From VAZQ01 sp963841105 (GTDB lineage Bacteria > Pseudomonadota > Alphaproteobacteria > Rhizobiales > Xanthobacteraceae): DNA of 64,000 nt. Shown here in pieces: positions 42,622 to 51,889 of the stretch. The stretch spans positions 248,001 through 312,000 of the forward strand of contig CAWJCB010000001.1 in NCBI GenBank assembly GCA_963841105.1, given 5' to 3'. Under the pieces are notes generated by a model that did no database searches, was not told the DNA's origin, and saw nothing but the letters and a program-made list of their open reading frames with translations. The position numbers and the translations under genes were made by a program. The first letter of the stretch is position 1. Each line of letters starts with the position of its first letter.

Positions 42622-44292
42622 TTACCGTGCGCGCCTATCGAGGGGGCCACGCAATCGCTGCGAAATGCGCCGGCGGACGACTATGACGAGCGCACCGGCC
42701 AGCAACACGGTAACGAGAGCATCGCCGAAGCGGGCGTAGAAAGTGGGGGCTATCGCCGCCGGCAGCGGCGCGTCGAGGAGGCCTTCGGCGCCAAGCGGCA
42801 ATGACCGGATGACCCGGCCGAGCGGATCGACCACCGCGGAAATCCCCGTATTGGCCGCGCGCACCAGCGGGAGCCCCTGCTCCACGGCACGCAGGCGCGC
42901 CTGCTGGAAGTGCTGATAGGGACCTGTGCTGATACCGAACCAGCCGTCATTGGTGAGGTTGAGGAGCCAGCCCGCCCGCTCATCGCGCGATCCAAGCTCG
43001 TCCGCGAAGATCACCTCGTAGCAAAGCAGCGGGAGCGCCGATGGCGCGTGCACGACCGGCATGGGATGCCGGCCATCGCCGGCAATCAGGCCACCCGCTA
43101 CCTTGGTAAGCTGGACCAAGCCCAGGCGTTCAAGAAGCGCTTGCAACGGAAGAAACTCGCCGAAGGGGACGAGATGCACCTTGTCGTAGAGCGAGAGCAT
43201 CGCGCCATGATGATCGATGACATACATCGAGGTATGCGTCGCGCTGCTTGCCGCACCCGCCGGCGGCGGGCCGGTGCGATCGGCGCCGGTGATCAGCACG
43301 GTGCCCTCCGGCAACATGGCGCCGATCTGGGCGATCGCCTCGGGCTCCGTGTTGAGATAGAACGGAAAAGCCGATTCCGGCCAGATCAGATGCGTGACGT
43401 CGCGCAGGCCACGCGGCCGCAGATCGCTGTTTCTGCTGGAGAGGGCGATGTAGCGCCGCATCACGTCCGCCTTCGCGGAATAATTGAATTTTGCGTCCTG
43501 CTGCAGGTTCGGCTGCATGATTCGCAGGGCGACCCCATCGACCAGAGTCGTCGGCGTGCTGCCCAATCGCCACATGCCGAAAACGATCAGCGCCGCGAGA
43601 ACAGTGACCGCGCAGAGGAGCGGCAACCAAGGCCTCTTCGTATCGGAAAGGCCGTCCGTAAGCGTTGCCGGCGTCGCGAATATGACGACCGCAAGGAAGG
43701 TCAGTCCCCAAATGCCGAAGAGCGAGGCGGCTTGCGCAAGCTCGAGAGGCGTCGTGAGCGCATAGCCGAAGGCATTCCACGGAAACCCTGTCAGCGCGTG
43801 GCCGCGCAGCCATTCGGCAGCGGTCATCGCAATCGCAAAAGCAAGGATGCGCACCGCCCCGCGACTCCACAACAGATGTGCGACGGCGAAACCAATGGCG
43901 ATGTAGATGGCGATATATGCCGGCCCTCCGATCACCGCGATCGGCAGCAGCCAGCCGAACGTTTCCGCGTCCACCAGGAACGCGTGACCGATCCAGTAAA
44001 AGCCAACAAGGAAATAGCCAAAGCCGAAGCACCAGCCCGCGATCGCGCAGCTCCACGTTCCGCGCAGGCGGGCACCAGGGGCGCCATCGATGAGCCACAC
44101 AAGCACCGGAAACGTGAGGAACAAGATGGGCCAGAGATGCGTGGGTGCATCTGCGAGGGCTGAAACCGCACCCGCGCCGAATGCAATCGATGCCCGCCGC
44201 CAACCGCGCGCACGCACCACCGCCGCCATGAGCTGCCGCGGACCGAAGCTCCACTTGCGCTCGTAAGTCTCTCGAGAGGGTAAAGCGGTCAT
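42622..44292 (-). CDS. lnt: Apolipoprotein N-acyltransferase
   Basis: Inner-membrane enzyme that adds the third acyl chain to lipoproteins after Lgt and LspA. 556 residues from ATG 44292: five or six hydrophobic helices to about residue 225, a periplasmic nitrilase-like domain (about 245-490) with the catalytic Glu in LIWPESAFPF, Lys in YDKVHLVPFGEFLP and Cys in LLCYEVIFADELG, and a last helix near the C-terminus. The frame is open to 44343, but 44292 fits the family start. Confidence 0.95.
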   Translation of the reverse strand: MTALPSRETYERKWSFGPRQLMAAVVRARGWRRASIAFGAGAVSALADAPTHLWPILFLTFPVLVWLIDGAPGARLRGTWSCAIAGWCFGFGYFLVGFYWIGHAFLVDAETFGWLLPIAVIGGPAYIAIYIAIGFAVAHLLWSRGAVRILAFAIAMTAAEWLRGHALTGFPWNAFGYALTTPLELAQAASLFGIWGLTFLAVVIFATPATLTDGLSDTKRPWLPLLCAVTVLAALIVFGMWRLGSTPTTLVDGVALRIMQPNLQQDAKFNYSAKADVMRRYIALSSRNSDLRPRGLRDVTHLIWPESAFPFYLNTEPEAIAQIGAMLPEGTVLITGADRTGPPPAGAASSATHTSMYVIDHHGAMLSLYDKVHLVPFGEFLPLQALLERLGLVQLTKVAGGLIAGDGRHPMPVVHAPSALPLLCYEVIFADELGSRDERAGWLLNLTNDGWFGISTGPYQHFQQARLRAVEQGLPLVRAANTGISAVVDPLGRVIRSLPLGAEGLLDAPLPAAIAPTFYARFGDALVTVLLAGALVIVVRRRISQRLRGPLDRRAR

Positions 44293-44395
44293 GATGCGTC
44301 CGGCTTCACCCAGATGAGGGCGCTCGCGCAACGCCGGTTCCACAAGGTTCCCTCTGCGGTTGACGGTGCATGTGCATTCTCGTTAGTTCTGCCGC

Positions 44396-45628
44396 ATGAT
44401 TAGGCGTCGGCACGTCTATCACCTCGCCGGCTACGATCCCGTCGATTGCGGCGCGCAGTTCCGCCGTTTTGCGCGCCAGCTCGACGTGTTCAAGCGCACC
44501 TGGACGATCGAGGCAACCCTTTCGCAACTCGAACGATCAAGCGATCGGACCCGAGCCGGGTGGACGGTGAACGCGCGGGGCGCGGACTGGCAGGTCGAGG
44601 CGGTGCATGAGACGCTGCTTTGGGATGACATTGTCCAGGCCGATTTCGCACGACCGACTGCGATCCGATTATGGAAGGCGGCGGTTGCGTATGTCGACTT
44701 CATCGGCACCGGGACAATGTTCCGTTACTTCCGCGCCAATCACCGGTACGTGATTTTTTTCTTCGTCCCGCTTGTTCAGATCGTCTTGTTCGCGGCCGTT
44801 GCCTGGTTTTGTGCCCGCTTGTTGCTCGGCTTTCTGCCGCTCACGGGACTGGGCGAAATCATGGTTGGGCTCTGCGTCGGAGCGCTCGTCTTCATCGGTC
44901 TCTTGCAATGGCCTGGACGACGCTGGCGGGTCGAGCAGATGTTGGACGATTGGATTTTCGCGCGCGAGTATCTCTACGGATGGCGCAGCGACATGGATAA
45001 GCGCCTCGACTGCTTCACCCAGGCAATCGCGGCGCGGGCCAGAGAGAGGGGGCTCGACGAGATTGTGCTCGTTGGCCACAGTCTGGGTGCGATGCTTGCT
45101 CTCGACGTGCTTGACCGCGCGCTCTCCCAGGATGGCGAATTCGGGCGTCACGGTGCTGCGGTCTGCGTGCTCACCGTCGGCGCGACAATCCCGAAATTCG
45201 CCTTGCATCCGGCCGCAAGGCGGCTGCGCGAAGTGAGTGCGCGCATAGCGGCTGCCCCGTCCATTTTCTGGGCCGAGTATCAGGCGCGCGACGACATCAT
45301 CAGCTTCTACAAATTCGACCCCGTCGCGTTGCTGCGGGTCGGCGAGCGGCTCACCGGCAACCCCGTGATCAGGCGGGTGCAGGTGCATCAGATGCTGACT
45401 CCGCAGTCGTTGTCGCGCTATCGGCGCAACTACCTGCGCCTGCATTATCAGCCCGTCATGGCGAACGATCAGCGCGCTCCCTACGATTATTTCCTGATGG
45501 TCTGTGGTCCGGTGCCGTTTCCTCTCTGGACCAAATCACCGGGAGGACTTCTCGACTTCATGGCCCCCGACAGCGGTTACCGGGAAGCCGTGTGCGAGCA
45601 CGTTGCGATCGTGGAACCTGCGCGATGA
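44396..45628 (+). CDS. Membrane-anchored hydrolase with a GHSLG nucleophile elbow
   Basis: A 410-residue protein: a soluble N-terminal part, two membrane helices at about residues 118-168 (YVIFFFVPLVQIVLFAAVAW; GEIMVGLCVGALVFIGLL), then a domain with IVLVGHSLGAMLALDVLDRA near 225, the GxSxG motif of alpha/beta hydrolases and lipases. The acid and His partners are not certain (candidates lie after 270). Start codon follows the family-like MIRRRHVYHLAGYDP. It overlaps the methyltransferase downstream by four bases (ATGA), so the two act together. Substrate unknown. Confidence 0.75.
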   Translation: MIRRRHVYHLAGYDPVDCGAQFRRFARQLDVFKRTWTIEATLSQLERSSDRTRAGWTVNARGADWQVEAVHETLLWDDIVQADFARPTAIRLWKAAVAYVDFIGTGTMFRYFRANHRYVIFFFVPLVQIVLFAAVAWFCARLLLGFLPLTGLGEIMVGLCVGALVFIGLLQWPGRRWRVEQMLDDWIFAREYLYGWRSDMDKRLDCFTQAIAARARERGLDEIVLVGHSLGAMLALDVLDRALSQDGEFGRHGAAVCVLTVGATIPKFALHPAARRLREVSARIAAAPSIFWAEYQARDDIISFYKFDPVALLRVGERLTGNPVIRRVQVHQMLTPQSLSRYRRNYLRLHYQPVMANDQRAPYDYFLMVCGPVPFPLWTKSPGGLLDFMAPDSGYREAVCEHVAIVEPAR

Positions 45629-46209
45629 CGCTGCTCGCCGCCAAGCTGATTTGGCTTGCGGGCGTCGTCGGCTGGTTCATCATTCGTTATCCGCACCAGC
45701 GCCGCTCGCGCCGCACGCCGAAGCGGGTGCGCAGTGATTCCACGCGCGAGAGCATCCTCTTGACGATCTCCGCGACCGGATTAGGGGTCATTCCCGCGAT
45801 TTACGCGCTCACGGGCGCACCGCAATTCGCGGATTACCCATTTGGACCTTGGCAAAGCGGGCTCGGCGCCACGCTGTTCGGCGCCGCCCTCTGGTTGTTT
45901 TATCGCACGCACCGGGATCTCGGACGCAATTGGTCCGCCGCACTGGAAGTGCGCGATCAGCACAGTCTCGTGACCAGCGGCGTGTACAATCGCGTGCGCC
46001 ATCCCATGTATTCGGCTTTCTGGCTGTGGGCTTGCGCGCAGGCTCTGCTCCTTCCCAACTGGATCGCGGGGCCCGCCGGCCTGATCGGGTTCGGTACGCT
46101 GTTTTTCTTGCGCGTCGGGCGCGAGGAGCGGCTGATGATCGACATCTTCGGCGAGGATTATCGCCGCTACATGCTGCGGACATCACGCATCATCCCCGGC
46201 ATATATTGA
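45625..46209 (+). CDS. Isoprenylcysteine carboxyl methyltransferase family membrane protein
   Basis: A 194-residue inner-membrane enzyme with about four helices. The conserved region near residues 110-185 reads NRVRHPMYSAFWLWACAQAL, then FFLRVGREERLMIDIFGEDY, the SAM-binding and catalytic pattern of the ICMT/PEMT-like family. Members methylate phospholipids or isoprenylated or other lipophilic acceptors. Its start overlaps the stop of the hydrolase gene (ATGA at 45625), so they form an operon. Confidence 0.88.
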   Translation: MTLLAAKLIWLAGVVGWFIIRYPHQRRSRRTPKRVRSDSTRESILLTISATGLGVIPAIYALTGAPQFADYPFGPWQSGLGATLFGAALWLFYRTHRDLGRNWSAALEVRDQHSLVTSGVYNRVRHPMYSAFWLWACAQALLLPNWIAGPAGLIGFGTLFFLRVGREERLMIDIFGEDYRRYMLRTSRIIPGIY

Positions 46210-46230
46210 CATCAAGCTGAGACGCATCCG

Positions 46231-46647
46231 CTATTCTTCCAGATCAGCGAATGGAAGGGCGGCGGCACGCGGAGAATGGGCTGGCGCAGCTTCACCGATT
46301 GCAATTTCCCCGCTGGGACCCGTTTCAATGCTGTCCGAGGGCCGGCGGGTCTTGGGCGCGGGCGGCGCCGGTGGTGGCGGCGGTGGGGGCGGATTGTGAA
46401 TGGCGGTCTGCACGTATGCGGCCATCGCGGCGGCTTGCCGTGCACTGGTCGTGTAATGCTGGCGCAGAAATGTCGCGTCCGGAGACCTGAGCGTATGCGC
46501 GTGGGCGTGGCAGGCGCTGCAGGTATCGGCGAAAATCTGCTCCGGCGACTTTCCGGCATCCAGGTTGGATTGGCTGCGCGCTGCGCCCGCAGCGCCCACT
46601 ACGGCGGCGGCAAAAATCCAAGGCACGAGTCGAGCTACTCGGTTCAC
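46231..46647 (-). CDS. Small c-type cytochrome-like protein
   Basis: A 138-residue secreted protein: signal peptide (about residues 1-26), then the haem-binding CSACH near residue 42 in IFADTCSACHAHAHTLRSPD. A second half rich in proline (PPPPPPPPAPPAPK) makes a linker. A methionine axial ligand may be the Met of AAAMAAYVQ. GTG 46647 is chosen because GGAGG lies five bases upstream (revealed as GCGGAGGCTCTTGTG); ATG 46710 is the longer alternative. It is likely an electron-transfer or oxidase-linked protein; partner unknown. Confidence 0.75.
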   Translation of the reverse strand: MNRVARLVPWIFAAAVVGAAGAARSQSNLDAGKSPEQIFADTCSACHAHAHTLRSPDATFLRQHYTTSARQAAAMAAYVQTAIHNPPPPPPPPAPPAPKTRRPSDSIETGPSGEIAIGEAAPAHSPRAAALPFADLEE

Positions 46648-46786
46648 AAGAGCCTCCGCACCGGCTTCCGAATGGGGACAATACAGACGTAGATCGGCGC
46701 CCTTGGTCAAGCAACCCGAGTCTTTCCCGAGTCTCTTCAGAGACGCGTTGGCAAAGTTGGGTTTGGCGAGGCGAGGCGGGAAAGAA

Positions 46787-46820
46787 AAACCGGTTTCTAC
46801 CTCAGGTCAGAAACCGGTTT
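46787..46820 (-). terminator. Rho-independent terminator of the gene at 46867-47742
   Basis: A perfect 12-base stem AAACCGGTTTCT / AGAAACCGGTTT with a 10-base loop, followed on the minus strand by a T-rich run (TTTTTCTTT). It lies just past the stop of the minus-strand gene. Confidence 0.85.
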
Positions 46821-46866
46821 GTTCGTTGGAGTTAAAGCCGCTTCCGCGCAACTGCAGGCAGTGATC

Positions 46867-47742
46867 TCACTGCACGCCAGCGTAGGAGGAGCCGACAGCC
46901 GGAGCGCGCACGGCCTGAGCGCTGACCGCAGCGTGCTGTGGCCGCGAGTTGGTGGCAGCCGTCCGCGCGCGAGCGGCTGGCGCAGGAGCAGACGCCTGCG
47001 GCGTCTCGGCTGCGGCGGCGGCCTCGCGTGTCATCGGGCCGCTGAGCACCGAACGGCCGTTATTCATGGACTTAAGCTCGTTGATGAAGTCCTTCGGCAT
47101 TGCCAGCGTGTTGACCGGCGCTTTCAGCCCTATATGCCTCGCGACATCGCCGACGAATGCGTTGCAGTTGTAGAGAACCGCGTGCCAAATCGGCGAGTTG
47201 TGCTGCCTCTGGCGCAGATACGCAAGGATGGGCTTGTACTCCGCTTCACTCAGCAGGATGCGATAGCGCGCGATGATGTACACGTCCTCGTAGTCGCCAT
47301 CGCTGGCGCCAGTTTCCGATATCACCGGGATGATGTGCCCGATCATCCAAGGCACCGGGCTTTCGCTGATCGGATGCAGGCCGACAACGTCTCTTGCCGT
47401 AATCTTCTGGCCAACGCGGCCGTGCACCAAAAACGTATGCCCGTAGCTGTAGGCGCTGCGCGCGCGGAATTCGATGAAATACGGCTTCGCCGGGTTGCCG
47501 GCAGAGGGCGACGGATTGGCGCCTGGATGCACGTCCACCGGCCTGAGCGGCGTCACCTCGGTCGCCGGTGCGCTCACATTCGTCGCTGCGCTTGCCAACG
47601 CGCTGCCGGTCGTCGCGGCGCTTGATTCTTCGAAAGTGTCCTGCGCTCGTGCAGTGGACAGGTCCAGCCCGGTGGAGATCGCAAGCGCGCACAATCCCAT
47701 CACAACGCGACGGCTGTTCCTGTTTGTCGGATTATACAGCAT
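46867..47742 (-). CDS. Secreted protein with possible permuted NlpC/P60-like fold
   Basis: A 291-residue exported protein (signal about residues 1-33, ending STARAQ) with a low-complexity N-terminal region. The core (about 85-220) has YFIEFRARSAYSYGHTFLVH and later YNCNAFVGDVARHIGLKAP. The order His then Cys, both in conserved-looking settings, resembles permuted NlpC/P60 peptidases, which cut peptide or acyl bonds; this is inference. The last 60 residues are Ala/Pro-rich. It belongs to a family I know as unnamed in Bradyrhizobium. ATG 47742 chosen by the signal peptide; 47781 is possible. Confidence 0.65.
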   Translation of the reverse strand: MLYNPTNRNSRRVVMGLCALAISTGLDLSTARAQDTFEESSAATTGSALASAATNVSAPATEVTPLRPVDVHPGANPSPSAGNPAKPYFIEFRARSAYSYGHTFLVHGRVGQKITARDVVGLHPISESPVPWMIGHIIPVISETGASDGDYEDVYIIARYRILLSEAEYKPILAYLRQRQHNSPIWHAVLYNCNAFVGDVARHIGLKAPVNTLAMPKDFINELKSMNNGRSVLSGPMTREAAAAAETPQASAPAPAARARTAATNSRPQHAAVSAQAVRAPAVGSSYAGVQ

Positions 47743-47813
47743 TGTCCCCTCCTTGACGTTCCCGGCAAGGTTCTGGGCCACACTGCGCCCCTGTCTGCCG
47801 GATTTAGCCGAGT

Positions 47814-47835
47814 AGGGCCGGCGCGAGCCGGCCCT
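47814..47835. terminator. GC-rich hairpin between two minus-strand genes
   Basis: Stem AGGGCCGGC / GCCGGCCCT with loop GCGA. There is no T-run on either side, so it may instead stabilise the mRNA end of the lipoprotein gene. Confidence 0.45.
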
Positions 47836-47853
47836 ATCGGTGAACCTATGAGA

Positions 47854-47964
47854 TTAGCCCTTGGTCACGATCGGAGGCGGAGCCTTGCCTTTGCCGACGC
47901 CGACGCAGCCAGACACGCTAACCGCGACGAGAGTTGCTACCAAGGCGAACAGAACTTTCTTCAT
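47854..47964 (-). CDS. Small lipoprotein
   Basis: Thirty-six residues, MKKVLFALVATLVAVSVSGC, then VGVGKGKAPPPIVTKG. The lipobox SVSGC puts the modified Cys at residue 20. Too short for most gene finders. Rhizobial genomes carry several such short lipoproteins of unknown role; the Pro/Lys tail could touch peptidoglycan. Confidence 0.75.
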   Translation of the reverse strand: MKKVLFALVATLVAVSVSGCVGVGKGKAPPPIVTKG

Positions 47965-48276
47965 TGGGTACCCCCTGTGTTGTCAGATTCCCCTGCGCTG
48001 AACCGAGGCAATTACAAACACAAACAGTCCGGGGCCTCTAGTGCACAAAAGCCACAGTACTGGACTCTTTGAACCCGGTCTCCGCGAGCGCGCCAAGGGA
48101 GCCGCCCGAAGCGTTTTCGGCAATTGGTAGCTAAGTATTTGACTTACCAATCATAATCTTGATAGCGCGGGCCACCCGCTGCTGCAATTCAGAGCAACGC
48201 CAAAGCTGCACGTCATTAAGGAAAAACGCAGTTCTCAGCGATGTGATCAGACGGCGGGCTAGCGGTAGTGCGGGCA
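47965..48276. other. Intergenic region, nothing recognised
   Basis: About 310 bases between the small lipoprotein and the hydrolase 3' end. Short frames here have no recognisable features. Confidence 0.4.
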
Positions 48277-49125
48277 TCAACGCGCAGCGGCATGAATGGC
48301 GCGTGCCAGGGCTCGGCCGAGACAATCGTAGCCGGCGGCAGAATTGTGCAGTCCGTCCCACGCCACCAGCGCGCCTGCGGGTAGCCCGGCTTCGATGGAG
48401 CGGCGCATGAGGGAAAAACGCGAAAACAGCCCGACGCGCTCCTCGCGTGCGACTTCCGCAATGGTCGCTTGCATCGTCTCGTGCTGAGAGGTGGCAAGCA
48501 CCATCGGCGCGTATTGCAGATCCATCAAGATGATCTCTGACCCATCGGATTTGAGCGCACGGACCCCCGCCAGTATCCAATCCTTTGCGCCGTCAGCGCG
48601 CCCGCCCCATGCCACGTCGTTGGTGCCGAGTTGCCAAATGACGAGGTCGGGGCGATAGGCAAAAACGTCAGATTGCAGGCGCGCCAGGGTGCCCGAGATC
48701 GTATCGCCGATGCGGCCGCTATTGATGACGTCAATCTGCGCACCCGGTCGCAACGCGGCGAGCTCACGGCGCATCACCTGCGGATATGTCGCATCCGAGC
48801 CCAACACCCACAATCCGGTGGTGGAGGATGAGCCTAAGGCAACAACGCGCAGCGCCCCTGCTTTGAGGTGCGCCGCCGCGCGCGGAAGCGGGATGCCGAT
48901 GGAAAGGGTTCGGTTGGCCGCCAGGCAGACTTCGGCCGCGGATTGCGCCTTCACTCCCTGGGCGCCTGCCCATAGGAGGACGCTTGCGGCACAAACGGCG
49001 GTGATGGCGCGATGCCCGAGCGGTACAACGGCTATCACTGTTGCACGCTCACTTTCGTTCCCACAGGGAACACGATTGCATAGATCGATGATCTCCTCGT
49101 TGACCCCTTGGAAGCCGCTGATCAC
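48277..49125 (-). CDS. SGNH/GDSL-type hydrolase, secreted
   Basis: A 282-residue esterase/lipase-like enzyme. After a leader and a hydrophobic segment (about 38-62, AITAVCAASVLLWAGAQGVKA) come the four SGNH blocks: block I LRVVALGSSSTTG (nucleophile Ser), block II NSGRIGDTI, block III WQLGTNDVAWGG, and block V DGLHNSAAGYD (catalytic Asp and His). It probably hydrolyses acyl esters of cell-surface glycans or lipids. A GTG at 49038 would place the signal at the very N-terminus and may be the true start. Confidence 0.88.
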   Translation of the reverse strand: MISGFQGVNEEIIDLCNRVPCGNESERATVIAVVPLGHRAITAVCAASVLLWAGAQGVKAQSAAEVCLAANRTLSIGIPLPRAAAHLKAGALRVVALGSSSTTGLWVLGSDATYPQVMRRELAALRPGAQIDVINSGRIGDTISGTLARLQSDVFAYRPDLVIWQLGTNDVAWGGRADGAKDWILAGVRALKSDGSEIILMDLQYAPMVLATSQHETMQATIAEVAREERVGLFSRFSLMRRSIEAGLPAGALVAWDGLHNSAAGYDCLGRALARAIHAAAR

Positions 49126-49338
49126 CGCTTCTCATCAGTCTCACTGGCGAGGGCAAGGAGGCCGGCCGCCACAATGGCCTACTCACCCTGCAATTCCGGC
49201 GAATGCTGGACAGGAAGGGAAGCTATGCGGCATCGAGATTGCCAGAGGTCCGGCCGCGTGCCACTTCCCTGCGCGATTGGGTCGTGAAACCGCCCCACGG
49301 AAACGAGCTGCAATCCGATCAGCGACAAGGAACAGGTG

Positions 49339-50061
49339 ATGATCGATCTTTATTATTGGACCACCCCGAACGGTCATAAGATCACGATTTTTCTGGAGGA
49401 AACGGGAACTCCCTACAAGATCATCCCGGTCAATATCGGCAAGGGCGAGCAGTTCAAGGCGCAATTTCTGACCGTTTCTCCAAATAATCGCATTCCCGCC
49501 ATCGTGGACCTGGCCCCCATTGGCGGGGGAGCGCCTATCACCGTATTCGAATCCGGCGCCATCCTGCTCTATCTGGCCGAGAAGGCCGGTCAATTCCTCT
49601 CCCGCGATGGGCGCGCGCGGATTGATGCGATTCAGTGGCTGTTCTGGCAGATGGGTAATCTTGGTCCCATGGCCGGACAGAACAACCACTTCAGCAATTA
49701 CGCCGTTGAGAAGATCCCGTACGCCATGGATCGATATCGCAACGAGGTCAATCGGCTTTATGGCGTGCTCAACAAACGGTTGGCCGAGCGCGCCTTCGTC
49801 GCCGGCGAATATTCGATTGCCGACATGGCGATCTATCCCTGGATCGTTCCGCACGAGCGCCAGGGTCAAAGGATCGGGGATTTCCCGCATCTCAAGCGCT
49901 GGTTCGAAGCGATCCGTGCGCGGCCGGCGGTGGAGCGGGCCTACGAAAAGGCGAAGGCCGTCAATCCCAATTTGGGAGGAATCCGCACCGCCGAGGAGCG
50001 CGCAATTCTGTTCGGTCAAACCGCGGCTTCGGTCGAACGCGCCGCGGCGCAGGCCGGTTGA
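49339..50061 (+). CDS. Glutathione S-transferase, YfcG-like
   Basis: A 240-residue GST. The thioredoxin-like N-terminal domain (1-85) has the YfcG motif YYWTTPNGHKITIFLEE with Thr/Asn in place of the classical Tyr, and FESGAILLYLAEKAGQF (glutathione-binding Glu-Ser). The helical domain (about 95-220) includes VAGEYSIADMAIYPWIVPHE. YfcG-type enzymes reduce disulfides with glutathione. ATG 49339 is used; GTG 49336 is adjacent. Confidence 0.93.
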   Translation: MIDLYYWTTPNGHKITIFLEETGTPYKIIPVNIGKGEQFKAQFLTVSPNNRIPAIVDLAPIGGGAPITVFESGAILLYLAEKAGQFLSRDGRARIDAIQWLFWQMGNLGPMAGQNNHFSNYAVEKIPYAMDRYRNEVNRLYGVLNKRLAERAFVAGEYSIADMAIYPWIVPHERQGQRIGDFPHLKRWFEAIRARPAVERAYEKAKAVNPNLGGIRTAEERAILFGQTAASVERAAAQAG

Positions 50062-50064
50062 CCC

Positions 50065-51000
50065 TCAAGCGAGGTGCGGGATTTCCGGCCGCGTGCCGGC
50101 GGCCTTGCCGCTGATCGGGGGCCGCGGCAGCTTGTTCTCGCCCGCTTCCATCACAAATGTATGCGCAAGCGAATACCACGGGGCATCGACATCAGGGGCC
50201 GGCGCCTTCTCGTTCTCGTGCCGCACGTAATTGCCCAGCAGATGGCTGGTCACACCGAATTGCACGTCAGTATCGATGAATTTGTCATTTTGAACATAGA
50301 GTTGCGAAATCAGCGTTTTGAATCCTGGCCTGCTGGCGAGGAAATGCAGATGAGCCGGCCGCATGTTATGGCGCCGCTGCGCGCGGAGAAGATCTCCTGT
50401 CGGACCATCGATCGGGATCGGATAGCCGGCCGGCTTCACGGTGCGGAAGCTGATGTGCCCCTCCCTGTCGCTGAAGAATTTTCCTCGCAGGTTCATGTCG
50501 GCTTGAGCCGGGTCCTGGTTCTCGTAAAAACCTTCAGGCGAGGAGTGCCATACGTCCACTTCCGCTTCGGCGACCGGGCTGCCGCCCTCGTCGCGAAACC
50601 AGGCGTCAACAAACAGCGCAGGCCCGGGCGTCGGAGAGCGCACGATCGATCCCCCGTTCGCGGTGATCGGCGAGTGCATGCGCCAGAACGGGCCAAGCAT
50701 ATTCTGATCAGTTTCGCTCGCCCCCAAGTTCCCATTGTTGAGGAGACAGACCAAGGCTGACACGCCGAGCGAGCCCGCCATCAACACCGCCTCATTGTGT
50801 GACTCGCTGCTGTGCTTGCCGAGCGCAACGACATAGGCCAGCGCGGCGTGGAATTCTTCCTCGGTGAGCTTCGCCTCGCGCACGAAATCATGCAGGTGGC
50901 GCACGAAGGTTGACATGATCTCCCGAAATCTCGGATTGGGCGCACGCTTCAGCTCGGCCAGGACCGCCGTGGTGACGTCCTTCTGGTTCTCTATGATCAT
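50065..51000 (-). CDS. Intradiol ring-cleavage dioxygenase
   Basis: A 311-residue non-haem Fe(III) enzyme of the catechol/hydroxyquinol 1,2-dioxygenase type. Residues about 20-95 form the N-terminal dimerisation domain; the catalytic domain follows with LGPFWRMHSPITANGG, the two Tyr ligands (EGFYENQD and AGYPIPIDGPTGDLL) and the two His ligands in RPAHLHFLA. Hydroxyquinol-type enzymes have this N-terminal arrangement, but the substrate is inferred. No other aromatic pathway gene is near. It converges with the GST gene. Confidence 0.93.
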   Translation of the reverse strand: MIIENQKDVTTAVLAELKRAPNPRFREIMSTFVRHLHDFVREAKLTEEEFHAALAYVVALGKHSSESHNEAVLMAGSLGVSALVCLLNNGNLGASETDQNMLGPFWRMHSPITANGGSIVRSPTPGPALFVDAWFRDEGGSPVAEAEVDVWHSSPEGFYENQDPAQADMNLRGKFFSDREGHISFRTVKPAGYPIPIDGPTGDLLRAQRRHNMRPAHLHFLASRPGFKTLISQLYVQNDKFIDTDVQFGVTSHLLGNYVRHENEKAPAPDVDAPWYSLAHTFVMEAGENKLPRPPISGKAAGTRPEIPHLA

Positions 51001-51085
51001 TCACTGCTCCGTGCCGCCGCCATAGCGAGCGGCTTCGGGAACTTCCCCGGGGATCGGAAAAACCTGTCGCGCTCGTGCCCGGAGG

Positions 51086-51889
51086 CTACTGGTTGGGCTC
51101 GCCGCCAAGAAAGCCCGCGATCTTCCAGCCGGCCGCTTCCTTCGTATAGCAGAGCTGCTCGCCCCCGATCGGCAGGACAGAGTCGACAGGCACGAACCCA
51201 ACCTTCCCGTTGGGGGTCAGGACTTTGACAAAAGACGCCAGGACCGCGTTGATGGGCGAATCGTCCGGGAGAACTCGCACGAGATAGAGGCCCAGCTTCT
51301 CGATCACAGCAGCGTCCTGCTTTGCCGCTGATCGTACCTCGATGCCGTCGCGAATCGGGAATACCCAATCGCTGGCGTCGGTCTGCGTGGCATTGGCGAG
51401 CTCATCAGCGATCTTGTCGTCGAAACCAGCCTCGGCCGGCGCGCAAAATACGCCGGACCGCTGTGGATCCGCCATGGTGCTCGCCTCGGCGGCATAGGCG
51501 CCGAGCGAATCCCACCCGATCGCATCCACGACGTCGAGACCGAAAGCCTTTACCATGTTGTCGATCGCCGGCAAATTCTTGTCGGCGATATCGGCGTCTT
51601 CAGGAACCCAGAAAAAGCGTTCCGCTATCAGCTGCGCGAGTGCGGCACGATCCTTCTTCCGTGCGATCTCGGCAAGCTGCACGCGAAACTCATCGAAGCT
51701 CGGATCGTTCATGGACTGCGGGAGAGTGATGGGTACCGGCTTGTACGGACCCAAGGCGGGACTCGGAGGCTGCTCCTGCTGCTGTGGCTCCGACTGCGTC
51801 TGAGCAATGCTGGAGCAAGGCGCCATAACGCCCGCCAGCACAAACGCAGCGACAAGCAAGGTTGAACGCAGTCGTGAATCCCGCATCAA
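51086..51889 (-). CDS. Secreted hypothetical protein with SH3-like C-terminal region
   Basis: A 267-residue exported protein with a signal peptide (LLVAAFVLAGVMAPCSSIAQ) and a Gln/Pro-rich linker. About 55-150 is helical (SFDEFRVQLAEIARKKDRAA). About 165-255 has the spacing of a bacterial SH3 repeat (DGIEVRSAAKQDAAVIEKLG, GKVGFVPVDSVLPIGGEQLC, GWKIAGFLGG). It resembles a family of unnamed rhizobial proteins. Function unknown. Confidence 0.75.
   Translation of the reverse strand: MMRDSRLRSTLLVAAFVLAGVMAPCSSIAQTQSEPQQQEQPPSPALGPYKPVPITLPQSMNDPSFDEFRVQLAEIARKKDRAALAQLIAERFFWVPEDADIADKNLPAIDNMVKAFGLDVVDAIGWDSLGAYAAEASTMADPQRSGVFCAPAEAGFDDKIADELANATQTDASDWVFPIRDGIEVRSAAKQDAAVIEKLGLYLVRVLPDDSPINAVLASFVKVLTPNGKVGFVPVDSVLPIGGEQLCYTKEAAGWKIAGFLGGEPNQ

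Noticed and set aside
42910..44163. 417-codon plus-strand frame opposite lnt
   Set aside because: Shadow of lnt; its sequence is charged low-complexity as expected from the complement of membrane-helix codons.
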